A stretch of 64,000 bases of DNA, taken from assembly GCA_933207985.1 (NCBI GenBank), contig OW240916.1, positions 130,917,442-130,981,441 on the forward strand. The letters are read 5' to 3'. The translations under genes and the position numbers were made by a program. The notes beneath the pieces are model-generated. The model had not been told where the DNA came from and searched no databases. It saw only the letters and a list, made by a program, of their open reading frames with translations. Position 1 is the first letter of the stretch; the number at the start of each line of letters is the position of its first letter. The stretch is from Pelobates cultripes (Eukaryota > Chordata > Amphibia > Anura > Pelobatidae). Below are positions 22,442-33,879 of the stretch, piece after piece.

Positions 22442-23531
22442 AACGTGCCTCTTCGGGCATCTGCATGGAGAAACAGAGAGTCTGCACCAGCCATACACTG
22501 CCAGATCTGTTCTTCACACTCCGTCCGTGTGTGCTTGGATCCAAAAAAAGAATATTCACTAGAGAAGATTAGTAAACCTTAATAGCATAGAATTTAGTAT
22601 GATGCATACAGGGCTCAAAATTTCTACTCTCAACTAGTCAATGGCAAGTGAAGATTCAGCCCTAGAGTTTAGAAATCATCCCTGGTGAGTGAACGATAGA
22701 CTCTCCGGGCATGCAGTGGCAAGTAACTTTTTTTTGGCCTGGCTAGACGCAAAGCACTTTTTTGAGAGATTTGGAGCCCAGAAGCATATATCTTGTAACG
22801 GCATGGTGCCCAAATAAGAAAAATAAATAATCGGTTTATCAAACATATTTTGTATAGATACATTGTGGTATTTAATCTTAATGTAGAAAATTGCTCAGTT
22901 AAAAGCAAAATGCTTCTCTTTAATTGTTTCAGATTTATTTTGCAATAATTTGTCTTAGTTTTATTTTACTTTGTTTAAAGTTAAACTTTTCTTTCTAAAG
23001 CAATTGGGCCCAAAATAGTTCTAGAATTGGAATACATTTTACCTGCTTCATTAAACTTCCATTTTATCCTATGTATGGGAGCATCAATGCTTCTCACAGA
23101 TGCATGTATGCTTACAGGATTTCAGTCCACGAATTATATCAACAGTGTGTGACTATTTATTGTTTTTGCATTTCATAAATGAGCTCAAGATCTCACATTC
23201 CAACATATGTTCCTGGGCATGTGTGATAATGTGTGCATGTCACTTTTACACCAGAGAGGTCGCATTTTGTTTTTAGCTCAATTCATAGATGCAATTTTAA
23301 ATAATCCAATTTAAAAATTACAGTGTATAGAGTGCGTGAATGATTATGGAACAGTACTCCAAACGTTTACAGTTTAACTTATACTGAACTTCTACAATTT
23401 GTTTTGTAAATTTACCTTAGTCATTATGGAGGTTGAAATGCCTGCCTTCTTAACATGTTTCTGGTATCTTACAGGAAACCATTTGGCATAGTATTGATTT
23501 TTATATCCACTAAAGTCAGTAAGCATTTGTT
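22442..23531 (+). other. PLGRKT 3' UTR and flank
   Basis: No further coding exon is visible. AATAAA at 22822-22827, followed by TG/T-rich sequence, is the nearest candidate polyadenylation signal. A second candidate, AATAAA at 24437-24442, would require the transcript to cross the element at 23536-24030. Confidence 0.5.
22822..22827 (+). terminator. Candidate polyadenylation signal for PLGRKT
   Basis: AATAAA lies 381 bp after the stop codon, with TTTTGTATAG and TTGTGGTATTT downstream. It is a plausible 3' end, unproven. Confidence 0.4.
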
Positions 23532-23535
23532 TTAA

Positions 23536-24030
23536 AGGACCACTTTAGTGCCAGGAAAACATACTCGTTTTCCTGGCACTATAGTGCCCTGAGGGTGCCC
23601 CCACCCTCAGGGTCCCCCTCCCGCCCGGCTCTGGATGGGGGAAAGGGGTTTAAACTTACCTTTTTCCAGCGCTGGGCGGAGAGCTCTCCTCCTCCGATCC
23701 TCCTCTTCTCCTCCCCATCGGCTGAATGCGCACGCGCGGCAAGAGCTGCGCGCGAATTCAGCCGGTCACATAGGAAAGCATTTCATAATGCTTTCCTATG
23801 GACGCTGGCGTGCTCTCACTGTGAAAATCACAGTGAGAAGCACGCAAGCGCCTCTAGTGGCTGTCAATGAGACAGCCACTAGAGGTTTAGGGGGAAGGCT
23901 TAACCCATTAATAAACATAGCAGTTTCTCTGAAACTGCTATGTTTATGAAAAAATGGGTTAACCCTAGCTGGACCTGGCACCCAGACCACTTCATTAAGC
24001 TGAAGTGGTCTGGGTGCCTAGAGTGGTCCT
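23536..24030. mobile_element. TTAA-flanked short element, complete
   Basis: Perfect TTAA at 23532-23535 and 24031-24034. Terminal inverted repeats are AGGACCACTTTAGTGCC and GGTGCCTAGAGTGGTCCT. Internal hairpins are obvious, such as CATAGCAGTTTC/GAAACTGCTATG and GAAAGCATTTCATAATGCTTTC. It is the cleanest example of the family in the window. Open frames inside are not genes. Confidence 0.85.
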
Positions 24031-24034
24031 TTAA

Positions 24035-25185
24035 GGTGCTTTCCAAATGTCCAAATGAGTTCTTTCCTACCAAATTTACATTGGAATTGACTATGCTAGC
24101 TGAGTAATGTGGAGCATAAGAATAAATCTGTTACTTGGGTGCAATTTGAAGATCTGATATCTGGAAACTGTGTGTAGAAACTGATCCATTGAAGACAACA
24201 CCAAGACCAGGCTGCCTGATAAAGAGCTTGTGGGGGCAAATTGCTTTTAACAAAGAATAAACTAATTATGTCAAAAGGCTTTAATATTTTTTTTACCAGG
24301 GTAAACTGTACACAAAAGTGAATAGCTAAAAAGTTTCACTCAGGTTTTATGATCTTTAGTAGGTGCAGTCTTTTATTTAATTTTTTTTTAAATATGAGTA
24401 TAATGTTATCCATGAATTGTGATTGTTTACTTTTTCAATAAAAAAAATGAAATAATTCTATCTTACATAATTATGACACTAGAGTTTGTGACATTTATAA
24501 TCAAAAATGATCTCATTAAGTTTGACGTATAACAATAAAAAAAATTTCACTGTATACTTGTGAAGTCATTTGGATACAGTGACCTTCAAATTTCAGGTTA
24601 TACAAAATATAAGACAAGTGTTTATTGAAAGCTAAAATGTAAATACTAAATGGAATATATAAGCAACTGCAATACTTCTGAACATCCTCATTTGTAATTA
24701 AATGAATACTCAAAGCACCATAACCACTGCAGGTAACTGTAGTAATTGTGTATGTACATGCTGTTACTTGGCAGTCTCAAGGCTGTCAGAGGCTGTCACA
24801 GTAGTCCTATGGCTTGATTGACATCTGATACCCAGCTTTCTCATTGCATGCTGAGATCTGTCAATTTGCTACTGCTGGAGGAGTAGTCCCTGACTGACTC
24901 TGGGAGTAAATCACAGTTAGGTCCTGTTTAAAAGCGTCCCTTTTGGTTTTCCTTTCTATATGCCACCTTTTTTTTCCCTTTGTGCTAGATCTCACTATCT
25001 GGGCACAGCTATTTTGTTCTCCTCTGCCCATGTTGACTGATGTATGCCCTTTTGTGGTTAAATTTGATAGACAACAAAAACAAAACCGTGCTTTAAGCTC
25101 CACTCATTGTCAAGTTTTGTCAATCTCTACTTTACTAACTGTATTGTAGAAAATCTTAAGTGGTCAGAAAAAAAAAAGCATACCG
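24035..25185. other. Non-coding; TTAA-element fragment near 24702
   Basis: TTAA at 24698-24701 followed by ATGAATACTCAAAGCACC is a decayed end of the TTAA element class, running to about 24910. Nothing else is assignable apart from AATAAA at 24437. Confidence 0.45.
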
Positions 25186-25385
25186 TATATACTCGAGTAT
25201 AAGCCAACCCGAATATAAGCCGAGGCACCTAATTTTACCACAAAAAACGTATTGACTCGAATATAAGCCTAGGGTGGGAAAGGCAGCAGCTACTGGAAAA
25301 TGTCTAAATAAAATTACATTCATTGAATATTTATTTACAGTGTGTGTAGTTAATGGATGCAGTGTGTAGTGTGTGTGTGTGTATA
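25186..25385. repeat. Interspersed repeat with TATAAGCC motifs and TG minisatellite
   Basis: CTCGAGTATAAGCCAACCC, GAATATAAGCCGAGGCACC and GAATATAAGCCTAGGGTGGG recur within 90 bp, a pattern known from a dispersed vertebrate repeat. It runs into TTAATGGATGCAGTGTGTAG, the same monomer wording as the minisatellite at 60920-61435. Confidence 0.6.
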
Positions 25386-25392
25386 TAATGAA

Positions 25393-25820
25393 TGGGATCA
25401 CTTAGGGTCTTTTCCACCCTGGACCAAACACCAGACGACACATGGTGAAGGTTAAACAGCAACTCTTTAATGAATCCAGCACACATAGTTTAAGCCCCCA
25501 ACAGCCTCATTTACATACAATAGGTTACATAGATTACTATAGTACCAGGAAGGGTGGGGTCAGACAATAGCGAGGGTTGATGGGAGATTGAGGAGGGACA
25601 GAACAGCTAGTTTAAACTGGTCTGGCAGTGTCCCTGGGACAACGCCCTGCTGGGTAACAATAGGACAGGAAAAAGGGGGGAGGGGGAGATGCACAGACCA
25701 GCAATACATTCAACATACCCTGCACAAATAATAGGCACAATGTGACAAAACACAACAGGAATTTGGGAGCCCACCCAGAGTGTCTGTCTTCCATCCCCAG
25801 TGATGGTGACTACCGTCACA
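25393..25820 (-). repeat. LTR-like fragment
   Basis: The minus strand reads TGTGACGGTAGTCACC at 25820 and ends near GATCCCA at 25393, with an ATTAAAG signal near 25472. TG/CA ends are present but no target duplication is visible, so it may be truncated. Confidence 0.42.
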
Positions 25821-25837
25821 TATGGTAATTGCATTAA

Positions 25838-26045
25838 AGGAACACTCTAATGTTAGGAATACAAACATGTATGCGCACTATTAGACTGTTTAGATTGTCA
25901 TACTCCCTCTAAATAGTTTTACTTGTGCGCTGGTCTTGCAGCTCCTCAGAGCATTATGATCTCAGCCAATCCAATGTTTCCCCATAGTGAAGTATTGCTT
26001 GGCTAAAGTGTGGTAATCCCCATCAATATTTGGGGGGCCTTGAAT
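25838..26045. mobile_element. TTAA-type short element, left part
   Basis: TTAA at 25834-25837 followed by AGGAACACTCTAATGTTAGG. The body includes ATCTCAGCCAATCCAATG as in sister elements. No right end was found. Sequence from 26045 to 27003 holds only a short tandem repeat at 26305-26365. Confidence 0.6.
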
Positions 26046-26304
26046 CTCCACTCTTTGTGGATGGGTATTTGTGCTATATTTTTATTTTTCATTTTAATAC
26101 TGTCAGCTGCTTCTTAATGCTTCCGCCTGTTATAAAAAAAAATGGTTAATAGCATAATGTTCTGCCAAGCCATTTACAGGGAGTGTGTGCTGCCCCCAGA
26201 TGACTGTCAGGAAGGGGTGCTGGGGACAGAACTGTACTGCACAGCCCTCTATGAGTTGGGTGAATAAGTGACTGTGCAGCATGTGCTTGTTTCTGAAAAT
26301 GCTT

Positions 26305-26365
26305 TAATGAGATCCTACAGAGTATATGAGATCCTACAGAGTATTTGAGATCCTACAGAGTATGG
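26305..26365 (+). repeat. 18-bp unit in three tandem copies
   Basis: TGAGATCCTACAGAGTAT occurs three times in succession with one or two substitutions. Confidence 0.85.
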
Positions 26366-27019
26366 GTTTAGAGGAGGGAACATATGAAAAGGCAAGGATA
26401 TGTCCTGACATATCTATATCTCTGTGTCATTGGGTTTTCCTTTTGGGCTCAATCTCCAGGTGTTTTGGTAACCTAACAACCATCGATATATATTATTGTA
26501 CATATATAACAGTTTTACGCTGTGTTGGTTTTATATTTTGTCTTGTAGGTCTATTATTGGTTTTAAGACCTCTGCTATTTATCAGCATAAGTATATTTAT
26601 TTTATGTGTGACACCCTGGTGTTTTATCTGTACCTATTACTTTACATCTATATATTTCTCAAATGCAGGGGTATGTTTGTATATACACACGCACATGCAC
26701 ACACTTTCTTTGGTTTCATTGACTAGTGATTATGCTAGCCAATTTTCAGAAACATGAAATATATTTAAAATAGGTTACAAATTCAATTTTGCCAAGGAAC
26801 AGCTCAGAGCTGCTTCAGGAATCACTGTGCTTTGCTGGACTAGTCAGGGCTAATCTCAAAACCAGGCAGCAATATTAATTTATTCTGGACTAGGTGTATG
26901 GATGGGACAGTGGCCAAAAGGCCAATCCTCTGCACTCAGTGCTACCATGTTTTCATGGTATACCATATACTGATCTTTTATCTACCTTGCTTTTACTTGC
27001 ATGTCTGATAAACATACCA

Positions 27020-27269
27020 AACACAACGAGGGAACCGGCTGATTGTCTAAATGAAGATAAATAAAAAGAGGTATAGTGTAATACAGTTTTAAAATATTAA
27101 CACTGCGCAATATGAAATGCACTCACAGGATATTGGACAGTTCAGGCATATATGGTGCCACCCCTGATGATATGGGGGGCTAGAGAAATCCCCTGGACAC
27201 TTCCACTCAAAATGCAGGACTCCAGGTGAAGATATGAAAAAAGCGGCTTTAATTGTTTAAAAATATAAA
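27020..27269. repeat. Left inverted arm of fold-back element
   Basis: ACACAACGAGGGAACCGGCT through GCGGCTTTAATTGTTTAAAA, reverse complement of 34845-35093 with few differences. Confidence 0.9.
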
Positions 27270-27442
27270 ATAGGATATAAAGAGGTAACCTCGGACGAAG
27301 ATGGACGCCTGATCCTAACGCTCCGATCCCCCCACGCGCTAAATCCCCTGCCATCCGCATCCCTCACGCCTCGATACAGTCTGCCCTCATACCAGCAGCA
27401 ACCCCAACGCAGCTGGCACCCGCCCGGTACCGAAAACCAAGA

Positions 27443-28471
27443 ATGGGCGGCAACAAGAAACGGAGGGACACGAACCCATCGGTGGCCTCCATATTCCGTA
27501 CGCCATCAGACCAACGGAGACCAACCTCCTCACAGGCAGAAGAGGAATCTGGGTCGGAGGCTGAAAGTCTGGACACAGTGATGAACCCGGCGGCCCCCAT
27601 AACCATCGCGGTACTGAGAGACATGCTGCACCAAGCCACCAACGACATTAAGGCCCATGTAGCCGCCGAGATGGAAAGACATGTGGCAGGCCTTAAAGAG
27701 GAAGTAGTAGGCCTCACCGCCCGCACAGACCAGGTAGAAAATCGAATTGCCTCCATATATGCCACCTCCACATCTCACACTCAAGACATAGCATACCTAT
27801 ATGGCCACATGGCTGCACTAGAAGATGGCCTAGAAGACCTAAACAATAGGTCCAGACGTAATAACATACGAATCCGCGGCCTACCCGAAACCGTCACCAT
27901 GGAACAACTTGTCCCCACACTTCACAGCATTTTTAAAACATTGGCCCCTGACCTCACACCTCAAGAGATGGAATTAGACAGGGCCCACAGAGCCCTCCGC
28001 CCGCAAAATCTGGGTGCCTCCATCCCAAGGGATGTGATCACCCGCCTACACTTCTTCACAACTAAAGAGAAACTACTAACCATAGCACGGGACAAACCCC
28101 CACGCTATAAAGAAACCCGTCTAACTTTCTTCCAAGACTTAGCCCCCTCCACACTCAAAAAAAGAAGAGACCTCAAACCTCTGACACTTGCCCTCCAGCG
28201 ACAAGGCATCAAATATACCTGGGGACACCCCTTCAAACTCATGATCAAGAAAGACGATCAAATGCACATCCTCACCTCAGTGTCGGACATGTCGCCCTTC
28301 GCAGAATCCCTAGGAATACAACTACTACAACTGGCCCCCTTCCACAAAAACCGTGAAGATGGGCGACCACAGGACGACCCTGAAGACTCTAGGCCGCCCA
28401 AGAAATTGAGAACACCTGCTAGCCCAGGAGGACCCCCTCGGCAACGCCGAGACAGCCGCCACCAATCCTAA
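27443..28471 (+). CDS. L1 ORF1 protein, intact, 342 aa
   Basis: ORF1p is the RNA-binding, trimer-forming chaperone of the L1 ribonucleoprotein. It starts MGGNKKRRDTNPSVASIFR, a basic disordered head. A heptad-rich coiled coil spans about residues 60-125 (HVAAEMERHVAGLKEEVVGL). The RRM begins at NRSRRNNIRIRGLPET near residue 134. The C-terminal domain carries DRAHRALRP (about 178) and LAPSTLKKRR (about 232), followed by a proline-rich tail. The head aligns with copy 1 at 646. Length is close to human ORF1p (338 aa). No lesion is visible. It acts in the cytoplasm with ORF2p. Confidence 0.94.
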   Translation: MGGNKKRRDTNPSVASIFRTPSDQRRPTSSQAEEESGSEAESLDTVMNPAAPITIAVLRDMLHQATNDIKAHVAAEMERHVAGLKEEVVGLTARTDQVENRIASIYATSTSHTQDIAYLYGHMAALEDGLEDLNNRSRRNNIRIRGLPETVTMEQLVPTLHSIFKTLAPDLTPQEMELDRAHRALRPQNLGASIPRDVITRLHFFTTKEKLLTIARDKPPRYKETRLTFFQDLAPSTLKKRRDLKPLTLALQRQGIKYTWGHPFKLMIKKDDQMHILTSVSDMSPFAESLGIQLLQLAPFHKNREDGRPQDDPEDSRPPKKLRTPASPGGPPRQRRDSRHQS

Positions 28472-30030
28472 CGGATCTGATCGCCTACCACCTGGAATCC
28501 TTCACACCACCAACAGCAGGAGCTATCCAGGTGCAGTAAGCGGCCCCCATTCAACCAACAAAACACCCCATACCTTCTCCGCCATATGCCATCATGCTCC
28601 CCCCCCACCCCCAACCTCAGGACGAAAACTCTTTCTTAACCCACGAACTGGCCCAGACCCTGGACATATCGGCCACTGGATGCGTATAACTACCACACTT
28701 CACTTAAAACCCAGGCACTCGGGATATCCGGGAAGAGCCCTGAACAAAGCTCACTAACCGCTACAAGATCCCCTACTCAACTCCAGGCACAGATCCAGAT
28801 CACCACCACACTGGAACAACAGAGCATGGACAATATACCTCTTCACACCTCGCTTGAAACCACATCCAACAACAAGCCTGACGTGCTACCCAAGAACTAT
28901 CCACTGCCTGATCTGGGGACTCTCTAGCTGATTACTAGACTTACAATCTAACCATCTCTTATTTTGCAGGTACCCCCCCAAAATGGCCCAGGACTAGTTA
29001 GCCAGTTCCCGCCCCGACCCCACAAGACGAACCCCCTTAGAACGCACAGTTACCCACCCCATCCCCCCCCCCGGAACCCAAGATGAACTCCACTAACCAA
29101 CCCAACCAGACAGTATCACCTTCCCCATAACTACCCGAATCCTCACATCCACACAGGATAGACCATGACAACACCATTAGCTATTTACAAATGTGTAAAA
29201 GGGGACATCCCACGACTAATCCGGGGGAAACCCCCCAAACCTACCTACCCCCCCAACACAACGCAACACCACAAATCCACTTACACGGACTCCCACTGAT
29301 CAGGACAGGACGACCCCCAGACACCCCCCCCCGACCCAAGCAAGATAGACGGGTAAACCCACTCAATCCGGATCCGTCACTAGCATGAAACTGTTATATA
29401 ACTTAATGTTCACACAGATGGTACACATGCGATAACTCCGGATCTGTGTACACATTTATAGCAGAAATGTTTTAAATGCTGTTTTAAATGCTGTGTTTTT
29501 GTTACCAGGTTATCTACTATGTTTTCTACTATGTTACCTAATGTTTTCTACTACTTATAATAGACACCGACAACACGATCCTTGAAACAACATCCACAGG
29601 ACCACAGATGAGGACAACATGAGACACACTCCAAACACCAATGGAGGGACCACGACTGGCACCTTACACCACAGACAGATACCACCGCACCGCCAAATCG
29701 TGAGTGCTGCACCACACCTAGCGCGGGGGGGGGAGAGGAGTAACAGGAACGTGAAACTCTTCCTCCTCTTCCCCACCCCTGAACCCCGGGTTTCCCGGGC
29801 GACACCAACCACACGACCAACCCAAGGTGTACAACACCGCCTCCCCCCACTTTACCTGGCAACTACCACATAAGACCAGGATAGACACTTTGCAACCCAA
29901 ACCCCCAAGGGTTTTGTAAACCTCACCCATCCCCCTCTCCCACCACCCACCCCCCACCGGACCCCCCCCTAATAAGAGCGGACGGACGCCCCGTCACCCC
30001 CTCGACCCGAAGCCCACACCACACTAAAGA
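28472..30030 (+). other. L1 copy 2 inter-ORF spacer, 1.56 kb
   Basis: C/A-rich, with many stops in the sense frames. It contains TTTTAAATGCTGTTTTAAATGCTG near 29470 and C-rich runs at 29930-29970. Short frames on either strand show no family resemblance. A spacer of similar length and composition exists in copy 1, so it is a trait of the family, not an insertion. Confidence 0.7.
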
Positions 30031-33000
30031 ATGCCCACCAACGACCCACCACCACAAACACACACGACCAGACCGGACACAATCTCCTGCATATCCATCA
30101 ATTGCAAGGGACTTAACAATCCAGCCAAGCGACACCGCACACTTCGCTGGGCCAATAGAACAAAAGCAGATATAATCCTCCTCCAGGAAACCCATTTTGA
30201 CACGAAAAAACCCTTTCCCCTCATCAACAAAAACTACAGACAATGCTACCTAGCAAATTCGCCACACGGCAAACAAAACGGAGTAGCCATTATGGTCCAC
30301 AAACACTGCCCGATCACAATCTTAAAGAGCCTCCCAGACCCCCAAGGGAGATATTTGACAGTCACGGGACACTTCGCCAATCACAAATACGCAATTACCA
30401 CAGTCTATGCCCCAAATACACCCGAACCGACCTTCTGGACAGCACTACGCACACAACTAAAACTGTTCCCCTCACACCACATTATCTTAGGCGGGGACTT
30501 CAATGCAGTCCTAACCCCATCTATAGATAGGAAAAGCACGGAGGGAAACAAATCACGCAAACCCCCTACCAGGAAAAATGACAATCTCCTCATGGAGCTC
30601 GCCACCCAGATAGGCCTCCAAGACATATGGAGACTCCAACACCACACAACCCCAGACTTCACCTTCTACTCGCACCCACACTCCTCTTACTCCAGGATAG
30701 ACCTATTTTTAATATCCCCTTCCCTAGTACCTTATACACACTCCACCTCGATAGGTTCAATCACCTGGTCTGATCACACCGAAATCTCTCTCAACATAGA
30801 TAAGCCCCGCACAGCCAAAGCGTGGACCTGGCGGTTAAACCCCACACTCTTACATAACCCCCAAATCAGACAAACAATCCAACAGGAGCTCACAAACTAT
30901 TTCGAGACCAATACGGGATCGGTCCCATCCACAAACACACTATGGGCAGCCCATAAAGCAACAATCAGAGGAACCATAATTAGCGCAGCCAGCGCCCACA
31001 GAAGACAAACACTCCGGGAATTAGAACAACACCTGACCTCCCTAAGGACAATAGAAGCCAAACACAAACGCACCCCATCTCAATCACTGCTCGACCAAAT
31101 TAAATTGCACCAACACGCAATAAAATCCTATATGGCCAAAGATTCCCAAAAAGCATTACAATGGACCAAACAACTATATTATGAGAAGTCCAACAAGGCA
31201 GACACCCTCCTTGCGCGTAGACTCCGACATAAAACTCTCCAAAAACACATAGACGAAATCACATCGCCTGGAGGCAGAACCCACAAAGACCCTGACCGCA
31301 TAGCCTCTATATTCGTTGACTACTTCTCCAAATTATACGACCATAAACCCAACCACACTTTCACTCACCCAACGTTAGGACAAGAAATTCACGACTTCCT
31401 ATCGGAAATCCCCCTCCCAGCACTAACAGACCAAGAACGAAACACCCTCACGTCCCCAATCACTGAAGAGGAAATAGCCCTCACTATAAAGCACATTAAA
31501 CCCAATAAATGCCCAGGACCGGACGGCTTCACAGGCCTCTATTATAAAACGTTCAGCGCCACATTGATACCCCATCTGACCGCACTCTGCAATTCTATAA
31601 TGGAAGGCGACCAGGTACCACAAGAGATGCTCAAGGCCAACATATGCTTAATCCCCAAACCACACAAAACACACCTAGACCCTGGACATTACCGCCCAAT
31701 ATCTCTCCTCAACACAGACATCAAAATCCTCACGAAAACACTGGCCAACAGAATACAACGTTTCCTTCCAAAACTCGTGCACCCAGACCAAGTAGGATTC
31801 ATCCCCAACCGCCAAGCATGCGACAACACCAGACGCACGGTAGACCTAATATGGAGAGCCCAACATAGGAACATCCCCACCCTCCTACTCTCGATGGACG
31901 CGGAAAAAGCGTTTGACCGCTTACTCTGGCCCTTCCTATTTGCCGTCCTACGAAAATTCCACTTCCCCGACGCCATCATCACGGCCCTCACAACACTGTA
32001 TTCCAACCCCACGGCAACCCTCCTTCTCCCCAACACGGGCCCGCATGAATTCGCAATAAAAAATGGAACCAGACAAGGCTGCCCGCTTTCCCCACTCCTG
32101 TTCGCCCTCTCCCTAGAACCCCTTCTTCAACTCATTCGCATATCCCCCGAAATCCTAGGCCTCAAAGTCCGACAGGAAGAATATAAGATCGCAGCGTACG
32201 CAGATGATATCCTACTGACACTCACGGACCCCACCAACTCCCTGCCCCCCCTACTCACACTCCTCCAAAAATACGCCGGCGTCTCCGGCTACAAACTTAA
32301 CCTAGAAAAAACTGAAGCCCTTCCCCTCAACTTCCCGCAACAACTCCTAACCCAAATAAAATGCTCTCACCCATTCCGTTACAATCAACAAAGTATCCAC
32401 TACCTAGGCACACACATCTCAGCGAACCTCTCCGAAATGTACTCACTCAACTATACCCCCCTAATCGAACGAGCCCAAATAGACCTACAAAGGTGGCAAC
32501 CCATGCATATTTCCTGGCTAGGCAGGATCGCATCCATAAAAATGAATCTCCTGCCCAAATTCCTATATTTGTTCCGGACCCTACCCATCCCCATCTCTAG
32601 GCTGGACTTCAAAGCCCTCCAATCAAAAATAGATAAATTCATCTGGGCCGATAAAAGACCACGGATCAAACGGATAACAATGTACAAAACAATTGAGACC
32701 GGAGGCCTGGGCCTCCCCAACCTCATCCAATATTACCAAGCAGCCCAACTAGCCCAAGTGCAACACCTCCACTCCCCCCCGGGGACAAAACTCTGGGTCG
32801 ATCTGGAGCACGACCTCCTCGGCAGAGACCACCCCTCCCTCCTCTTCTGGCTCCCAAAAAAAGACAGACCGGCACTTCCCCCAACAACACCCGCCCTAAC
32901 TACATCACTACAGGTCTGGGACAGAACCACCGCACGATACCCCCTCATAAACTCCCCCTCACCACTTACCCCAATCCTTAGAAATAAACAATTCCCCCCA

Positions 33001-33879
33001 GGCATGACACCACGTGACTACGCACATTATGAAGACAACGGACTAATCAGACTCAGAGATTTCTATACCAACCAACAACTAATCCCATTCCCAGAACTCC
33101 CATGTACCACGCCATTGAACACCTTCGACCACTTTAGATATCTACAATTACGTAGCTTCCTGACAGAACCTCAGAATAGGAAAACAGCAACCGCAAAACT
33201 CACTCGATTCGAAACAAACTGCCTACAAGCCCCCACACATAAAGGACAAATCTCCCTGATATACTCAGCACTAAACTCCAACTCCCCAGCGGACACACTC
33301 ACATACACAAAAGCATGGGAAAGAGACATAGGCCCACCGGATGACCCAACAGACTGGGCAAGCATATGGGAAGCAACCGCCTCACTAACCATATGCGTGA
33401 ACCACAAAGAACAGGCGTACAAAACCATGCTTAGATGGTACCTAACGCCTCTGAAACTCAAACAGATGGGCATAGCCCAAACAGACACGTGCTGGAAAAA
33501 ATGCGGACAACAAGGTACATACATACACATGTGGTGGCACTGCCCTTGCAGCTCGCAACTCTGGACTGAGGTGGCTAACCTCACCTCCAGAATATTGCAC
33601 GAAGACATACCCACGGACCCTTGGACGTGGCTACTCTCCAAACCCCTACCCAGCCTAACAAGAGCACAAAACAAACTGGTAGCGAAAATAGCCCTCGCTA
33701 CTAGACGCACCATAGCAGAGCAATGGGGTAACCACAACACACCCACACTGGCGAAGATGATCCAAAAAACCAATGAAACCATGGAAATGGACAAACTCTC
33801 AGCCATTCTACATGACACGACAAAACACTTCCACAAAATCTGGGACCCTTGGGTTATGAGACACATTGTGGGAGTGTAA
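30031..33879 (+). CDS. L1 ORF2 protein, intact, 1282 aa
   Basis: It nicks target DNA and reverse-transcribes L1 RNA. The APE-type endonuclease (residues about 15-255) has SINCKGLNNP (about 22), LLQETHF (about 51), IILGGDFNAV (about 152) and SDH (about 246). The reverse transcriptase has CPGPDGFTGLYYKTF (about 494), DPGHYRPISLLN, SMDAEKAFDRLLWP (about 621), GTRQGCPLSPLLF, YADDILLTLT (Y near 723, both catalytic Asp present) and YLGTHIS. The C-terminal knuckle is CWKKCGQQGTYIHMWWHC near 1154. The start MPT matches copy 1. Length equals the L1 norm (human 1275). All catalytic residues visible to me are kept. Confidence 0.95.
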   Translation: MPTNDPPPQTHTTRPDTISCISINCKGLNNPAKRHRTLRWANRTKADIILLQETHFDTKKPFPLINKNYRQCYLANSPHGKQNGVAIMVHKHCPITILKSLPDPQGRYLTVTGHFANHKYAITTVYAPNTPEPTFWTALRTQLKLFPSHHIILGGDFNAVLTPSIDRKSTEGNKSRKPPTRKNDNLLMELATQIGLQDIWRLQHHTTPDFTFYSHPHSSYSRIDLFLISPSLVPYTHSTSIGSITWSDHTEISLNIDKPRTAKAWTWRLNPTLLHNPQIRQTIQQELTNYFETNTGSVPSTNTLWAAHKATIRGTIISAASAHRRQTLRELEQHLTSLRTIEAKHKRTPSQSLLDQIKLHQHAIKSYMAKDSQKALQWTKQLYYEKSNKADTLLARRLRHKTLQKHIDEITSPGGRTHKDPDRIASIFVDYFSKLYDHKPNHTFTHPTLGQEIHDFLSEIPLPALTDQERNTLTSPITEEEIALTIKHIKPNKCPGPDGFTGLYYKTFSATLIPHLTALCNSIMEGDQVPQEMLKANICLIPKPHKTHLDPGHYRPISLLNTDIKILTKTLANRIQRFLPKLVHPDQVGFIPNRQACDNTRRTVDLIWRAQHRNIPTLLLSMDAEKAFDRLLWPFLFAVLRKFHFPDAIITALTTLYSNPTATLLLPNTGPHEFAIKNGTRQGCPLSPLLFALSLEPLLQLIRISPEILGLKVRQEEYKIAAYADDILLTLTDPTNSLPPLLTLLQKYAGVSGYKLNLEKTEALPLNFPQQLLTQIKCSHPFRYNQQSIHYLGTHISANLSEMYSLNYTPLIERAQIDLQRWQPMHISWLGRIASIKMNLLPKFLYLFRTLPIPISRLDFKALQSKIDKFIWADKRPRIKRITMYKTIETGGLGLPNLIQYYQAAQLAQVQHLHSPPGTKLWVDLEHDLLGRDHPSLLFWLPKKDRPALPPTTPALTTSLQVWDRTTARYPLINSPSPLTPILRNKQFPPGMTPRDYAHYEDNGLIRLRDFYTNQQLIPFPELPCTTPLNTFDHFRYLQLRSFLTEPQNRKTATAKLTRFETNCLQAPTHKGQISLIYSALNSNSPADTLTYTKAWERDIGPPDDPTDWASIWEATASLTICVNHKEQAYKTMLRWYLTPLKLKQMGIAQTDTCWKKCGQQGTYIHMWWHCPCSSQLWTEVANLTSRILHEDIPTDPWTWLLSKPLPSLTRAQNKLVAKIALATRRTIAEQWGNHNTPTLAKMIQKTNETMEMDKLSAILHDTTKHFHKIWDPWVMRHIVGV

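Noticed and set aside
23595..23990. Open frames on both strands in GC-rich DNA
   Set aside because: They lie within a TTAA-flanked element with terminal inverted repeats and hairpins; no protein family is recognised.
27162..27205. CTGATGATATGGGG in the fold-back arm as a hammerhead
   Set aside because: CTGATGA is present but no consistent stem II followed by GAAAC; likely coincidence.
27142..27360. Minus-strand frame near the L1 start as an exon
   Set aside because: It spans the junction of the fold-back arm and the L1 5' UTR, so it has no single origin.
29191..29873. Possible third ORF in the L1 spacer
   Set aside because: Short frames of biased C/A composition, not conserved in copy 1.
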